Assembly (NCBI RefSeq): GCF_002289575.1 | Contig: NZ_NTGA01000007.1 | Coordinates: 1 to 64,000, forward strand | Reading direction: 5' to 3' | DNA: 64,000 nucleotides | Source of the DNA: Dietzia natronolimnaea | Lineage (GTDB): Bacteria; Actinomycetota; Actinomycetes; Mycobacteriales; Mycobacteriaceae | In this document: positions 17,362-25,953 of the stretch, piece after piece | How the letters are laid out: the number at the start of each line of letters is the position of its first letter | Position numbering within the stretch: the first letter of the stretch is position 1 | The notes under the pieces: model-generated | What the model saw: only the letters and a program-made list of their open reading frames with translations | Databases searched by the model: none | Told to the model about the DNA's origin: nothing | Made by a program: the position numbers and the translations under genes

Positions 17362-18300
17362 ATGTCGGCGACATCTCCACACACTGTGCGAACTCCGAGG
17401 CGTGAGGCAGCCTTCGTCAGAGCCATCTACGGGGGCGAGCCGTTCCTGGTCAACAGTGCATTGGCCACAGGTATCCTCACCAGGCAGGATCTGCGCACCC
17501 GCTTCCGGCGGCTGCACCCACGGGTCTATGTGCGGGCGTCGGCCGAGCTCGACACAGCGCAGACCATTCGCGCTGCCTGGTTGTGGGGCGGGCCCCGGTC
17601 GGTGATCTGCGGGGGCGCCGCCGGGTACCTGGCCGGGGAGGCGTACTTCGGGGAGGAGCTCGTCCGCCGGGAGGTCCAACTCTGGCGTCCGAGCTAGCGC
17701 AGCCCCCCGCCAGGAATCGCCGTCCGCAAGTGGACCGCCACCCCCGAGCATGTGCTGTGGCAGGGGATGGCTGTGACCACCCCGGCAAGAACGGCGATCG
17801 ACCTCGCCCGGCACCTGGGCTCGGATATCCGGGCAGTCGCGGCGCTGGATTCCATGTGCAGATCGGGTGGCACCGATCCGGACGCGATCGCGGGAGCGGC
17901 GTTCGCAATGGCAGGTTAGACCGGGGTCAGGCGCGTGCTGGGGCTCCTGCCCGCCGTGGATCCACTGGCGGAGTCGCCCAAGGAGTCCGAACTGCGGCTG
18001 CTCATGAGGCGGACTGATTTGCCGATGTTCGTCTCGCAGGTGGAGGTCAGGGACGAATCCGGCGGTCTCGTGTCGCGGCTCGACCTGGCAAACCGCAGGT
18101 GGAAGGTCGGATTGCAGTATGACGGCCACGAACACCTGACCAGGGCCCGCCGAGACGCGGACTCCGTGGCGATGCTGCGCCTGGCATCCCTCGGATGGGA
18201 GGTGAGGCGAGTGACGCAAGGGCTGCTGAACACCCCGCGGACGCTCACCCGATTCGTCCACGGGGCATTCGAGAAGCAAGGGTGGGAGCAACCCGGTTGA
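17362..18300 (+). pseudogene. DUF559 (restriction-endonuclease-fold) gene with two in-frame TAG stops
   Basis: One reading frame from the ATG at 17362 to the TGA at 18300 is broken only by TAG codons at 17695-17697 and 17915-17917. Read through, it gives about 310 residues of the common actinobacterial AbiEi-like/DUF559 type: an N-terminal winged-helix-like part (LATGILTRQDLRTRFRRLHPRVYVRA), a middle GMAVTTPARTAIDLARHLG motif, then a DUF559 nuclease-like domain (ESPKESELRLLMRR, LDLANRRWKVGLQYDGHEHL). The usual glutamate of EYDG..H is Gln here (QYDG), another sign of decay. There is no frameshift. Three separate short products are possible. The gene lies in a repeat-rich accessory patch. Confidence 0.8.
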
Positions 18301-18444
18301 CCGGGTCGCCCCCGATGAACTCCGATGCCAGCCACTGCACGACGATCGCATTCGCCGGAACCCCATCGCGTTCTGTGAAACGGGGTCACGTTCTGCGAGA
18401 GGTCTACTCGGCCGATGCGTCCAGGATCGCGCTGGACCGCCTGG

Positions 18445-18825
18445 TCAGCGCCGGGCGGTCAGCGCAGGTGCCGGAAGGCGTTGCGGACCGCGTCCGCGGC
18501 GTCCTCGGCATCGAACCGCCCCCGCGGCCCGCTCTGCGAACTCCTCCGCGGCCCGGGCCAGCACCGCCCCGGGCAGGTCAGCGGCGCAGACGAACGTCCC
18601 CGAGCGGCCGCGACCCTCCAACATCCCCGACTCCTCGAGTTCGCGATAGACCTTCGCGGCGGTGGCGGTAGAGACCCCGACCTCCTCCGCGAGCGTGCGC
18701 ACGGCGGGCATCCGCGTCCCCGCCGTGAGGACACCGCGTCGGATGCCTTCGACGATCTGCCCTTTGAGCTGGCGAAACGGCGGCTCTGCGGAGGCGGGGT
18801 CCACGGCCAGGGTCACGCCGGCCAC
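18445..18825 (-). CDS. GntR-family (YtrA-type) regulator, apparently frameshifted near the end
   Basis: A one-domain GntR transcription factor. The winged helix is clear: PPFRQLKGQIVEGIRRGVL, then RMPAVRTLAEEVGVSTATAAKVYRELEESG and GRGRSGTFV. YtrA-type proteins usually control small ABC-exporter operons, but here the gene follows a CoA transferase by a few bases. The start is unsure: GTG 18825 is used, GTG 18816 and ATG 18906 are options. After AEEFAERAAG the frame runs into Arg-rich nonsense, while the neighbouring frame reads RFDAEDAADAVRNAFRHLR and stops at 18459, the expected family end. One extra base in the five-base C run at 18519-18523 explains this. Confidence 0.75.
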   Translation of the reverse strand: MAGVTLAVDPASAEPPFRQLKGQIVEGIRRGVLTAGTRMPAVRTLAEEVGVSTATAAKVYRELEESGMLEGRGRSGTFVCAADLPGAVLARAAEEFAERAAGAVRCRGRRGRGPQRLPAPALTARR

Positions 18826-18908
18826 TCGGGAGCCGCCACCCGGCGGATGAGAGGCCACCCGGGAGCCACGGCCCTGCGAGCGAGATGTGAGCCCCGGCTC
18901 GCCCATGC

Positions 18909-20006
18909 TCAGGCCCAGACCTGCTCGACCGGAGTCGCCTCTCGCGGCGGTGCGGCCGGGACGGCGGGCGCAGGGGTACGCGAGAACCGCGGCGCGGGCG
19001 CCGGGCCCATGTCCCCGCCGACCTCGACGAAGGTCTCCCTTGCCGTCAGATGGGGATGGGACAGCGCCTCGGTGTAGGTCAGCACCGGGGTCGTGCAGGC
19101 GTCGGTGCCGTAGAAGAGCTCGGCCCACTCGTCGCGGGGCTTCTCGGCGAACTTGGCCGCGATGATCTCGCGCAGCTCGTCCCACCGGTCCATGTCGAAC
19201 TGGCCGGGCATGCCTTCGCCGTCGATGCCGAGCAACCGGGCGAACTCGGCGTAGAACTGCGGCTCGAGGCAGCCCACGGCCATGAATTTGCCGTCAGAGC
19301 AGGTGTAGACGTCGTAGAAGGGGAAGCCGGTGTCGAGCATGTTGGTCCCGGCGACGTCCGACCACTGGTCCCGGGCGCGCATGGCCCACTGGAACTGGCC
19401 CAGCACGGAGGCACCGTCGGTCATGGCGGCGTCGATGACCTGGCCCTTGCCGGAGGTCGCCCGCTCGATGATCGCGGCGAGAATGCCCTGGATGAGGAAC
19501 ATCGAGCCACCGCCGAAGTCGCCGACCAGGTTGAGCGGCGGCACGGGGCGCTCGCCTTTGCGGGCGGTGGCGTTGAGGTGGCCGGTGAGCGAGATGTAGT
19601 TGAGGTCGTGACCGGCGGTGTGGGCGAGCGGGCCGTGCTGACCCCACCCGGTCATCCGCGCGTAGACGAGCCGGGGGTTGAGCTCGAGGCTCTCCTCGGG
19701 GCCGAGTCCCATGCGTTCGGTCACCCCGGGGCGGAAGCCCTCGACCAGCACGTCGGCCTTGGCGATCAGGCCCCGGACCTGCGCCAGCCCGTCCTCGCTC
19801 TTGAGGTCGGCCTCCACCACGGTCCGGCCCCGCCGGGTGATGTGCGCCCAGCCGTCGGCGGACCTGGCGAGCTCACCGGGGCGCATGACGGTCACGACGT
19901 CCGCGCCCAGGTCGGCGAGCATCATGCACGCGTGGGGGCCGGGGCCGATTCCGTTGAGTTCGACGACGCGGATGCCGGCCAGGGGGCCGGAGGAGGCAGT
20001 GGTCAC
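18909..20006 (-). CDS. mcr: CaiB/BaiF CoA-transferase family protein, alpha-methylacyl-CoA racemase-like
   Basis: A family III CoA-transferase-fold enzyme. Its closest resemblance is to alpha-methylacyl-CoA racemase, which interconverts 2R and 2S methyl-branched acyl-CoAs in breakdown of branched fatty acids and sterol side chains. The protein of about 365 residues starts with [31 protein letters not shown], and has [11 protein letters not shown] (catalytic His) and [10 protein letters not shown] (catalytic Asp) as in the racemase of M. tuberculosis. The GTG at 20006 follows AAAGGG; an upstream start at 20036 would add ten residues. The GntR gene lies directly downstream on the same strand. 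Gene symbol by resemblance only. Confidence 0.85.
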   Translation of the reverse strand: MTTASSGPLAGIRVVELNGIGPGPHACMMLADLGADVVTVMRPGELARSADGWAHITRRGRTVVEADLKSEDGLAQVRGLIAKADVLVEGFRPGVTERMGLGPEESLELNPRLVYARMTGWGQHGPLAHTAGHDLNYISLTGHLNATARKGERPVPPLNLVGDFGGGSMFLIQGILAAIIERATSGKGQVIDAAMTDGASVLGQFQWAMRARDQWSDVAGTNMLDTGFPFYDVYTCSDGKFMAVGCLEPQFYAEFARLLGIDGEGMPGQFDMDRWDELREIIAAKFAEKPRDEWAELFYGTDACTTPVLTYTEALSHPHLTARETFVEVGGDMGPAPAPRFSRTPAPAVPAAPPREATPVEQVWA

Positions 20007-20115
20007 AGGTGTGCCCTTTCGTGTGGCGTTGCACACAAGTTATCTCCTGCCGGTCCGCGGGAGCGGGGGAGCACGCGATAGAGGCCGGCGACGGAGGTCT
20101 ACTAGCGTGGGCGCC

Positions 20116-21390
20116 ATGACCGCAGCGCACGATCCCCTCGCCCCGCCAGTCGTCGACCGCTTTGGCACGCCGGGCACCCCGGACGCGACCCGCGTGATGC
20201 TGCTCGGCTCGGGTGAGCTGGGCAAGGAGGTGACGATCGCGCTCCAGCGCCTCGGCGTGGAGGTGATCGCGGTGGACCGCTACGCGGGCGCCCCCGCCCA
20301 CCAGGTCGCCCACCGCAGCCACACGATCGACATGACCGACTCGGGCGAGGTGCGCCGGGTGGTGGAACTCGAGAAGCCGCAGGTGATCCTGCCGGAGATC
20401 GAGGCCATCGCCACCGCCGCGCTGGCGCAGATCGAGCAGGACGGGCTGGCCCGGGTCGTGCCCACCGCCCGGGCCGTGCAGCTGACCATGGACCGCGAGG
20501 GCATCCGCCGCCTGGCGGCCGAGGAGCTGGGTCTGCCCACGAGCCGCTACGCGTTCGCCTCCTCGCTGGAGGAGCTGCAGGAGGCGTGCGCTCAGATCGG
20601 GTTCCCGTGCCTGGTCAAGCCCACGATGTCGTCGTCGGGAAAGGGACAGTCCTCCCTCCACGGCCCCGAGGACGTGGAGGCGGCGTGGACCTACGCCCAG
20701 TCCGGTGCGCGGGTGACGGGGGCGCGCGTGATCGTGGAGTCGTTCGTGGACTTCGAGTACGAGATCACCCTGCTCACCGTCCGCAGCGTGGACCCGCGGA
20801 CGGGGGAGATCCGGACCGACTTCTGCGAGCCGATCGGTCACCTTCAGGAGCGCGGCGACTACGTCGAATCGTGGCAGCCGCAGGCCATGACGCAGGACGC
20901 CTACGACTCGGCGCGCTCGGTGGCGGCGCGCGTGACCGGTGCGCTCGGCGGGGTGGGCGTGTTCGGGGTGGAGCTGTTCGTGCAGGGAGTGGACGTCTAC
21001 TTCTCCGAGGTCAGCCCGCGGCCGCACGACACCGGTCTGGTGACGCTGCGCAGCCAGGTCCTCAGCGAGTTCGACATGCACGCGCGGGCCGTCCTGGGAC
21101 TGCCGGTGGTCACCACCATGTCCAGCCCGGGCGCGTCGGCGGTGATCTACGGCGGGTCCGGTATCGGCGGCGCCGGCCAGGACGGCTCCGCAGGCGGGAC
21201 GGCCGAGGGGGTCGGGTTCGAGGGTGTGGCCCGCGCGCTCGCCGTGCCGGAGTCGGACCTGCGACTGTTCGGCAAACCCTCGGCCAGCGAGTTCCGCCGT
21301 ATGGGCGTGGCCGTGGCCACCGCCGAGGACGTGGAGACCGCGCGCGAGCGGGCCCGCGAGGCCGCCTCGCGGGTGACGGTGGTGAGGTAG
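20116..21390 (+). CDS. purT: formate-dependent GAR transformylase
   Basis: PurT (phosphoribosylglycinamide formyltransferase 2) makes formyl-GAR from GAR, formate and ATP, a folate-free version of the third purine step. The 424-residue ATP-grasp protein shows [30 protein letters not shown] at its start (about 27-56), the ATP loop [16 protein letters not shown], and the magnesium site [28 protein letters not shown] short Gly/Ala-rich insertion ([18 protein letters not shown]) lies near 350. A -10-like TAGCGT at 20103-20108 ends 7 nt before the ATG, with no Shine-Dalgarno sequence. Downstream order purT... rhodanese, metZ matches mycobacteria (Rv0389-Rv0391). Confidence 0.96.
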   Translation: MTAAHDPLAPPVVDRFGTPGTPDATRVMLLGSGELGKEVTIALQRLGVEVIAVDRYAGAPAHQVAHRSHTIDMTDSGEVRRVVELEKPQVILPEIEAIATAALAQIEQDGLARVVPTARAVQLTMDREGIRRLAAEELGLPTSRYAFASSLEELQEACAQIGFPCLVKPTMSSSGKGQSSLHGPEDVEAAWTYAQSGARVTGARVIVESFVDFEYEITLLTVRSVDPRTGEIRTDFCEPIGHLQERGDYVESWQPQAMTQDAYDSARSVAARVTGALGGVGVFGVELFVQGVDVYFSEVSPRPHDTGLVTLRSQVLSEFDMHARAVLGLPVVTTMSSPGASAVIYGGSGIGGAGQDGSAGGTAEGVGFEGVARALAVPESDLRLFGKPSASEFRRMGVAVATAEDVETARERAREAASRVTVVR

Positions 21391-21430
21391 GCGTGCGCCG
21401 CACCGCCGCCGGGTCGGGAGGCTCCGCTAT

Positions 21431-21997
21431 ATGACGACGACGAATTCTGTTGCCGACGAGGCCCGCGGCCTGCCGAAGGAGCCGACCAGCCCCTGGATCC
21501 TGATTCTGGTCGTGGCCACCGTTGTGGCATGGCTGGCGGTGCTGGCCTGGCAGGTGATGGTCCTGCCGGAGCGGGTGCCCACGCACTTCGGCTCGGGCGG
21601 GGAGCCTGACGGCTGGTCCAGCAAGGCCGGCGCTCTGGCGTTCTCCTCGCTGCTGCCGCTCACGGTGTTTGTGTTGATCCCGCTCACGTCCCTGCTCGTT
21701 CTCCGGGCGCCCGAGTTCATCAACGGACCCCGCAAGGAGTGGTGGACGGCCACCGCGCCGAGGCTTCGCCGGTTCGAGCGGCTGCTGCGTGAGGATCTGT
21801 GGCTGATCACGGTGGTCACCCTGGCGCTGCTGGTGGCGATGCAGGTGGGGATCGTGCGCGCCGCCGAGAGTCCGGATCAGCGCATGCCGGAGGAGTTCCT
21901 GTTCGGCGGGATGGCGGTGTTCGGCGTCGGGCTCGTCGCGGTGATGGTGCGCATGTACGCCGGCAACCGGTACGCCGAGCAACCCGATCTGGACTGA
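21431..21997 (+). CDS. DUF1648 membrane protein
   Basis: A 188-residue membrane protein of unknown function with four hydrophobic helices (ILILVVATVVAWLAVLAWQ; LLPLTVFVLIPLTSLLVL; LITVVTLALLVAMQVGIV; FGGMAVFGVGLVAVMVRM). The DUF1648 signature follows the first helix: LPERVPTHFGSGGEPDGWSSK, normally placed outside the membrane. Proteins of this group occur near Gram-positive immunity and regulator genes but have no settled role. CGGGAGGC lies before the ATG at 21431; the gene follows purT by 40 bases, so read-through is likely. Confidence 0.83.
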   Translation: MTTTNSVADEARGLPKEPTSPWILILVVATVVAWLAVLAWQVMVLPERVPTHFGSGGEPDGWSSKAGALAFSSLLPLTVFVLIPLTSLLVLRAPEFINGPRKEWWTATAPRLRRFERLLREDLWLITVVTLALLVAMQVGIVRAAESPDQRMPEEFLFGGMAVFGVGLVAVMVRMYAGNRYAEQPDLD

Positions 21998-21999
21998 GC

Positions 22000-22024
22000 C
22001 TGTGGATGGTCGTCCGATCTATCC
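22000..22024. promoter_or_regulatory. second copy of CTGTGGATGG dyad element
   Basis: CTGTGGATGGTCGTCCG at 22000-22016 is identical to the element at 17284. GTGGAT and ATCCAC make an inverted repeat. It lies 96 bases before the ATG at 22120. Confidence 0.5.
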
Positions 22025-22119
22025 ACCGACCGCTCTCGCGGGCCGGATCCGGCGCGGCCACGCCCCTAGCGTGGATCCCCGAGCGGCCCGGACTGTCGGG
22101 CCCGGAGGGGGCGGGACTG

Positions 22120-22518
22120 ATGGCGGGATCGAGCACGGGGTCGGGATCGAGTACGGGCGCGGGGTCGGTTACAGGGGCGGGACCAGTGGCCGCGGCGCTG
22201 GTGGCGTTCGAGCGGGTCGCGGTGGTGGCCGAGGCGGCCCGGGTTCGTGAGGCCGGGGTGCGTGCCGCCGACCAGGCGGGATCGCTGGCCGCGGCGCTCG
22301 AGCAGGCGGCTGCCGCGGCGGGCGGGACGGGGGCCGGGCCGCCCGGTGGGGTGCTCAGCGGGGCGGCCCTGGCGGAGTGCGCGGCGTTGCTGGCGCGCAG
22401 GGCTCGGGACGGGGTCCGGGAGACAGAGCAGCTCGCCGGTCGCATGGAGAGCGCGGCCGAGCTGCTGGTCGGGGTCGACGAGGAGGTGGCCCGGGGTGTC
22501 GCCGGCGCAGGGGGCTGA
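22120..22518 (+). CDS. small helical protein paired with DUF1023 hydrolase
   Basis: Function unknown, 132 residues. After a Gly/Ser/Thr-rich start (about 22 residues) the protein is almost fully alpha-helical and Ala-rich (ALVAFERVAVVAEAARVREAGVRAADQAGSLAAALEQ... RMESAAELLVGVDEEVARGV). There is no signal peptide, Trp or Cys. GGAGGGGGCGGG precedes the ATG. The next gene starts at 22496, inside its last 23 bases, so the two are translationally coupled. The helical hairpin-like make-up and its partner resemble WXG100-type secretion-substrate gene pairs, but the WxG turn is in the partner, not here; the link to type VII secretion is inference. Confidence 0.62.
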   Translation: MAGSSTGSGSSTGAGSVTGAGPVAAALVAFERVAVVAEAARVREAGVRAADQAGSLAAALEQAAAAAGGTGAGPPGGVLSGAALAECAALLARRARDGVRETEQLAGRMESAAELLVGVDEEVARGVAGAGG

Positions 22519-23881
22519 GGCGCTGGTCGTGGCCCTCGACCACGCCGAATCCCGGGCCGCGGCGGTGGGGCGCGAGATCGCCGACACGGCAGCGGACCTG
22601 GACTCGGTGGGCCTCAGGCTCGGAGGGGCCGGCGGCTGGTCCGGCCACGCGGGGGCGCGGGCCCGCGGGCGCGTGGGGGACGCCGCCGCCGAGGCCAGGA
22701 TGGTCTCCGGGGCCTGCCTCTACCTGGCGGACGTGCTGCGGGTGGAGGGCTCGAGACTGTCGAGGGCGCTCATCACCTGGGCAGATGACGAGCGCGAGCG
22801 CCCGGGCGGGGGCGACGTCACGGAGGTTCGGGATGCCGATCTGGCCCTGGCGGTACGACTGCGCGACGCGGCCGACTCCCTCGCCGGTTACTCGGACGCC
22901 GCGACCGTGGCCTGCCTCGACCTGTCCGGGACGACCGACGACGATCCCCGCGCCGTGGCCGGGCTGTGGCACTCCCTCGGTCCGGCGGAGAGGGAACGAC
23001 TCGCCCGCGACCACCCGGAGCTGGGGTCGGTGGCCGGGGTGTCCTCCGCCACGCGGGACGCGATCAACCGGACGCGACTACGCAGGCTCATGGAGTCGGG
23101 GACGACCCCCGGGCTCGACGCACTCGGCGAGCACCTCGCCGAAGACCCCGCTCGCCTCCTACTGGCACTGCACCCGGACGGTCGGGCCGTGGTGGCGAGC
23201 GGGGATCCCGACGGGGCGGACGGCGTGGTCACACTGATTCCCGGCACTGGCTCGTCGGTGGAGTCGATCGATCGCACCGCCGAGCGCGCGCGGGCGGTGT
23301 GCGACGCGGGTGCGGACCCTGGCGCCGGGTCGTGCGTCTCCGTGTCGTGGCAGGGCTACCACGCCCCGGACGACGTCGCCGCGGCCGGGTTCTCGGCGGC
23401 GCCCGCGCGTGCGCACGCCCGGGACCTGCGGACCTTCGCGGCGGGACTGGACGCTGTCGAGAGCATGGACGGCGTGGACTCCCCGCACACCGCGGTGGGC
23501 TACAGCTACGGCTCGGCGGTCCTGGGCGCGGCGGCGGCGGACCCGCGCGGGCTGGCCGCGGACCGGATGATCCACGTCGGCAGCCCCGGCGCGACCGTCG
23601 ACTCGGTGGCGGAGCAGTGGGTCGACGAGGGCGGGACCGCGCGGCCGGCCGGGGAGCGGGAGGTCGTGGGCGTGGCCTCGCGGTGGGATCCGGTGCCGTG
23701 GTGGTCGACCACCGGTGTGCTGGGTGCGCGGCCGGGGACGGAGGAGTTCGGGGGGCTCACAGTGGACGTGACCGAGCCGGGATCCGGAGCCGCGTCGACC
23801 CGGGGCGCGCACTCGGCCTACTTCGACCCCGGGACCGTGTCGCTGGCGGAGATCGGCAGGCTCGTGGCGGGCCGCGAGTGA
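22496..23881 (+). CDS. DUF1023 alpha/beta-hydrolase with WxG-like helical N-terminus
   Basis: A protein of 461 residues. The first 150 or so are helical with a GGWSGHAG turn (about 46-53) like WXG100/ESX substrates. The rest is a DUF1023 alpha/beta hydrolase: GVVTLIPGTGSSVES near 245, the nucleophile elbow VGYSYGSAVLG (Ser about 338), a DPVPWWS acid region and RGAHSAYFDPGT carrying the likely catalytic His (about 438). Family members are actinobacterial and often sit beside type VII-like small proteins; substrates are unknown. The GTG at 22496 overlaps the upstream gene by 23 bases. Confidence 0.78.
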   Translation: MSPAQGAEALVVALDHAESRAAAVGREIADTAADLDSVGLRLGGAGGWSGHAGARARGRVGDAAAEARMVSGACLYLADVLRVEGSRLSRALITWADDERERPGGGDVTEVRDADLALAVRLRDAADSLAGYSDAATVACLDLSGTTDDDPRAVAGLWHSLGPAERERLARDHPELGSVAGVSSATRDAINRTRLRRLMESGTTPGLDALGEHLAEDPARLLLALHPDGRAVVASGDPDGADGVVTLIPGTGSSVESIDRTAERARAVCDAGADPGAGSCVSVSWQGYHAPDDVAAAGFSAAPARAHARDLRTFAAGLDAVESMDGVDSPHTAVGYSYGSAVLGAAAADPRGLAADRMIHVGSPGATVDSVAEQWVDEGGTARPAGEREVVGVASRWDPVPWWSTTGVLGARPGTEEFGGLTVDVTEPGSGAASTRGAHSAYFDPGTVSLAEIGRLVAGRE

Positions 23882-23907
23882 CCACCGGATCCGCCACGGG
23901 GCCGGCG

Positions 23908-25374
23908 CTAAGGAGTGTCGGTGGCTGCGTCGGTCTCGGGGGAGTCCACAGGCCCGCGGGCCGCGACGAGCATCTCCTCCCGCCCCCCGAGCTTGGTGCG
24001 CTCGCGACCCGCCTCCTGCCCCAGGGCGCGTTCGCGGGAGTCGATCGCCGCCCACCCGCTGCCGTCGATCACGGACACGCCCCGCTCGGCGAGCAGGTCG
24101 CGGACGGCCTGCGGGTCGGTGTCGGAAGGGTCGACGAGGGTGCCGGCCTCGATGTCCTCGGTGAGGGCGTGCACCGTGTCCACCGCGCAGTGGCGGTTGG
24201 TGCCGATCACGCCGGTGGGCCCGCGCTTGACCCACCCGGCGACGAACAGCCCCTGCACGGGCTCCCCGCCGGGTTCGGTGAGCACCCGGCCACCGTCGTT
24301 GGGGATGGTGGCGGTCCGGTCGTCGAAGGGCACGCCCTCCAGCGCGTCGGAGCGGTATCCGACAGCGCGGTAGACGGCGTCGACGGCGAGCTCCTCGAAC
24401 TCACCGGTGGGGCGCACCCGGGTCCCGTCCGGCTCGGTGCGCTCCAGCCGGAGGCCGGTCACGAACCCGTCGGGGCCGAGGATCTCGACGGGACTGCGGT
24501 GGAAGCGGAAACGCACCACGCGCCCGCCGGCGGCGAGCGCGGCCTCCTCGGCCGCGTCGGCGGACTCGTGACCCGCCTCCGCCTGCGCGGATGCCCACTT
24601 GGCCAGCTGATCGCAGACCTGCCCGGCCCGGCGATCGTGTTCCAGGTGGTCGCGCGCCTCGTCGTCGTACTCCAGGTCGGCCGGGTCCACCACGATGGTG
24701 ACACCCTCCACCTTGTCCATCTCCCGCAGCTCCAGGGGGGTGAACTTGGCGTAGGCCGGGCCGCGGCGGCCGGTCACGGTGACGACGCGGGTGGCGCTGG
24801 TGCCGAAGCCCTCGCGGACGTGCTCGGGGATGTCGGTGGCCTCGAGCTGCTCGGGCGTGCGCACCAGCATCCGCGCGATGTCGAGCGCGACGTTCCCCAC
24901 GCCCACCACGGCGGCGCGTTCGGCGGTCAGGGCCCAGTTGCGGTCGGCGTCCGGGTGGCCGTCGTACCAGGTGACGAACTGCGCGGCCCCGAAGGAGCCC
25001 TCGAGGTGTTCGCCGGGGATGCCCAGTTCGCGGTCGGCGAGGGCGCCGGTGGCCAGGATGACGGCGTGGTAGAACCGGGGGACGTCGTCCAGGGTGAGGT
25101 CGCGTCCGAACTCGACGTTGCCGAGGAAGCGGATCCGCGGGTCGGTGACGATCGACTCCAGCGTGCGGGCGATGCCCTTGATGCGAGGGTGGTCCGGGGC
25201 GACCCCGTGGCGCAGCAGGCCGTAGGGCACGGGCAGCTTGTCGATGCAGTCCACGACGATGTCCCTGCCGTGCTGGTCAGCCCACGCCAGGAGGGCCTCG
25301 CAGGCGTAGACGCCCGCCGGTCCGGAACCGACGACGGCCACTCGGACGGGGGCGGCGGAGGGGGTGGGGGACAT
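23908..25374 (-). CDS. fprA: ferredoxin/adrenodoxin-type NADP reductase
   Basis: A flavoprotein that moves electrons between NADPH and ferredoxin, serving for example P450s. The 488-residue protein matches mycobacterial FprA: FAD loop VAVVGSGPAGVYACEALL at 11-28, DKLPVPYGLLRHGVAPDHPRIK, the NADP loop AVVGVGNVALDIARML, and GLFVAGWVKRGPTGVIGTNR near the C-terminus. The start at 25374 gives the family N-terminus; CATGAT (25381-25386 read on the minus strand) ends 6 nt upstream, suggesting a leaderless mRNA. It is divergent from the rhodanese gene with a 79-base gap. No ferredoxin gene is fused or adjacent. Confidence 0.93.
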   Translation of the reverse strand: MSPTPSAAPVRVAVVGSGPAGVYACEALLAWADQHGRDIVVDCIDKLPVPYGLLRHGVAPDHPRIKGIARTLESIVTDPRIRFLGNVEFGRDLTLDDVPRFYHAVILATGALADRELGIPGEHLEGSFGAAQFVTWYDGHPDADRNWALTAERAAVVGVGNVALDIARMLVRTPEQLEATDIPEHVREGFGTSATRVVTVTGRRGPAYAKFTPLELREMDKVEGVTIVVDPADLEYDDEARDHLEHDRRAGQVCDQLAKWASAQAEAGHESADAAEEAALAAGGRVVRFRFHRSPVEILGPDGFVTGLRLERTEPDGTRVRPTGEFEELAVDAVYRAVGYRSDALEGVPFDDRTATIPNDGGRVLTEPGGEPVQGLFVAGWVKRGPTGVIGTNRHCAVDTVHALTEDIEAGTLVDPSDTDPQAVRDLLAERGVSVIDGSGWAAIDSRERALGQEAGRERTKLGGREEMLVAARGPVDSPETDAATDTP

Positions 25375-25453
25375 GGCCCGATCATGGCACGGGGGCGCGC
25401 CCGGCGGACCTCGACCGGGCGGACTGGTGCGAGGGGGAGCATAATCAGGGCCC

Positions 25454-25870
25454 ATGAGCGATTACGCCGGGGACCTCGCGCCGCGACAGGCGTGGGATCT
25501 GCTCGCCTCCGACCCCTCCGCCGTCCTGGTGGACGTGCGCACGAGTGCCGAGTGGCAGTGGGTCGGCGGCGCCGACCTGTCGGAGCTGGGCAGGCGCGCG
25601 GTGGGAATCGAGTGGATGACCTCGGCGGGCGAGCCCAACCACCGCTTCCTGGAGCAGCTCGGCCAGGCGGGCGTGGACGCGGACACGCCGGTCCTGTTCC
25701 TGTGCCGCAGCGGGCACCGGTCGGCCGCCGCCGCGAGCGCCGCCACCGCCGCCGGTCTGGGCCCCGCCTACAACGTGGCCGAGGGATTCGAGGGCGACCC
25801 GGACGCGGCGGGCCACCGCGGTTCGGTCAACGGGTGGAAGGTCGCGGGACTGCCCTGGCGACAGTCCTGA
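25454..25870 (+). CDS. rhodanese-like sulfurtransferase
   Basis: A single-domain rhodanese of 138 residues. The active-site loop is VLFLCRSGHRSA with Cys at about 93; the N-terminal VLVDVRTSAEW and the C-terminal AYNVAEGFEGDPDAAGHRGSVNGWKVAGLPW are typical of the group found before metZ in Mycobacteriales (Rv0390). It likely carries sulfane sulfur, possibly for the next gene's sulfhydrylase reaction; that coupling is an inference from gene order. CATAAT at 25440-25445 ends 8 nt before the ATG with no Shine-Dalgarno sequence. Confidence 0.92.
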   Translation: MSDYAGDLAPRQAWDLLASDPSAVLVDVRTSAEWQWVGGADLSELGRRAVGIEWMTSAGEPNHRFLEQLGQAGVDADTPVLFLCRSGHRSAAAASAATAAGLGPAYNVAEGFEGDPDAAGHRGSVNGWKVAGLPWRQS

Positions 25871-25953
25871 TCCGCCTGACCCACCCCCGCCGAGCCCGCC
25901 ACGATTACCGACCCGCCACCCGCACCACCGACCACACACTCAGAAAGCAGCGG

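Noticed and set aside
16995-17405. Possible small genes in the repeat-rich gap
   Set aside because: Frames on both strands consist of repeat translation, with no ribosome site, signal peptide or domain.
17695-17917. TAG recoding (amber read-through) in the DUF559 gene
   Set aside because: Other genes in the window end in TAG normally (for example the Nudix gene at 50709), and QYDG suggests decay; pseudogene is simpler.
22966-25953. Very long in-frame extension upstream of metZ
   Set aside because: It runs antisense or out of frame through the DUF1023 and fprA genes; homology begins only at 25954.
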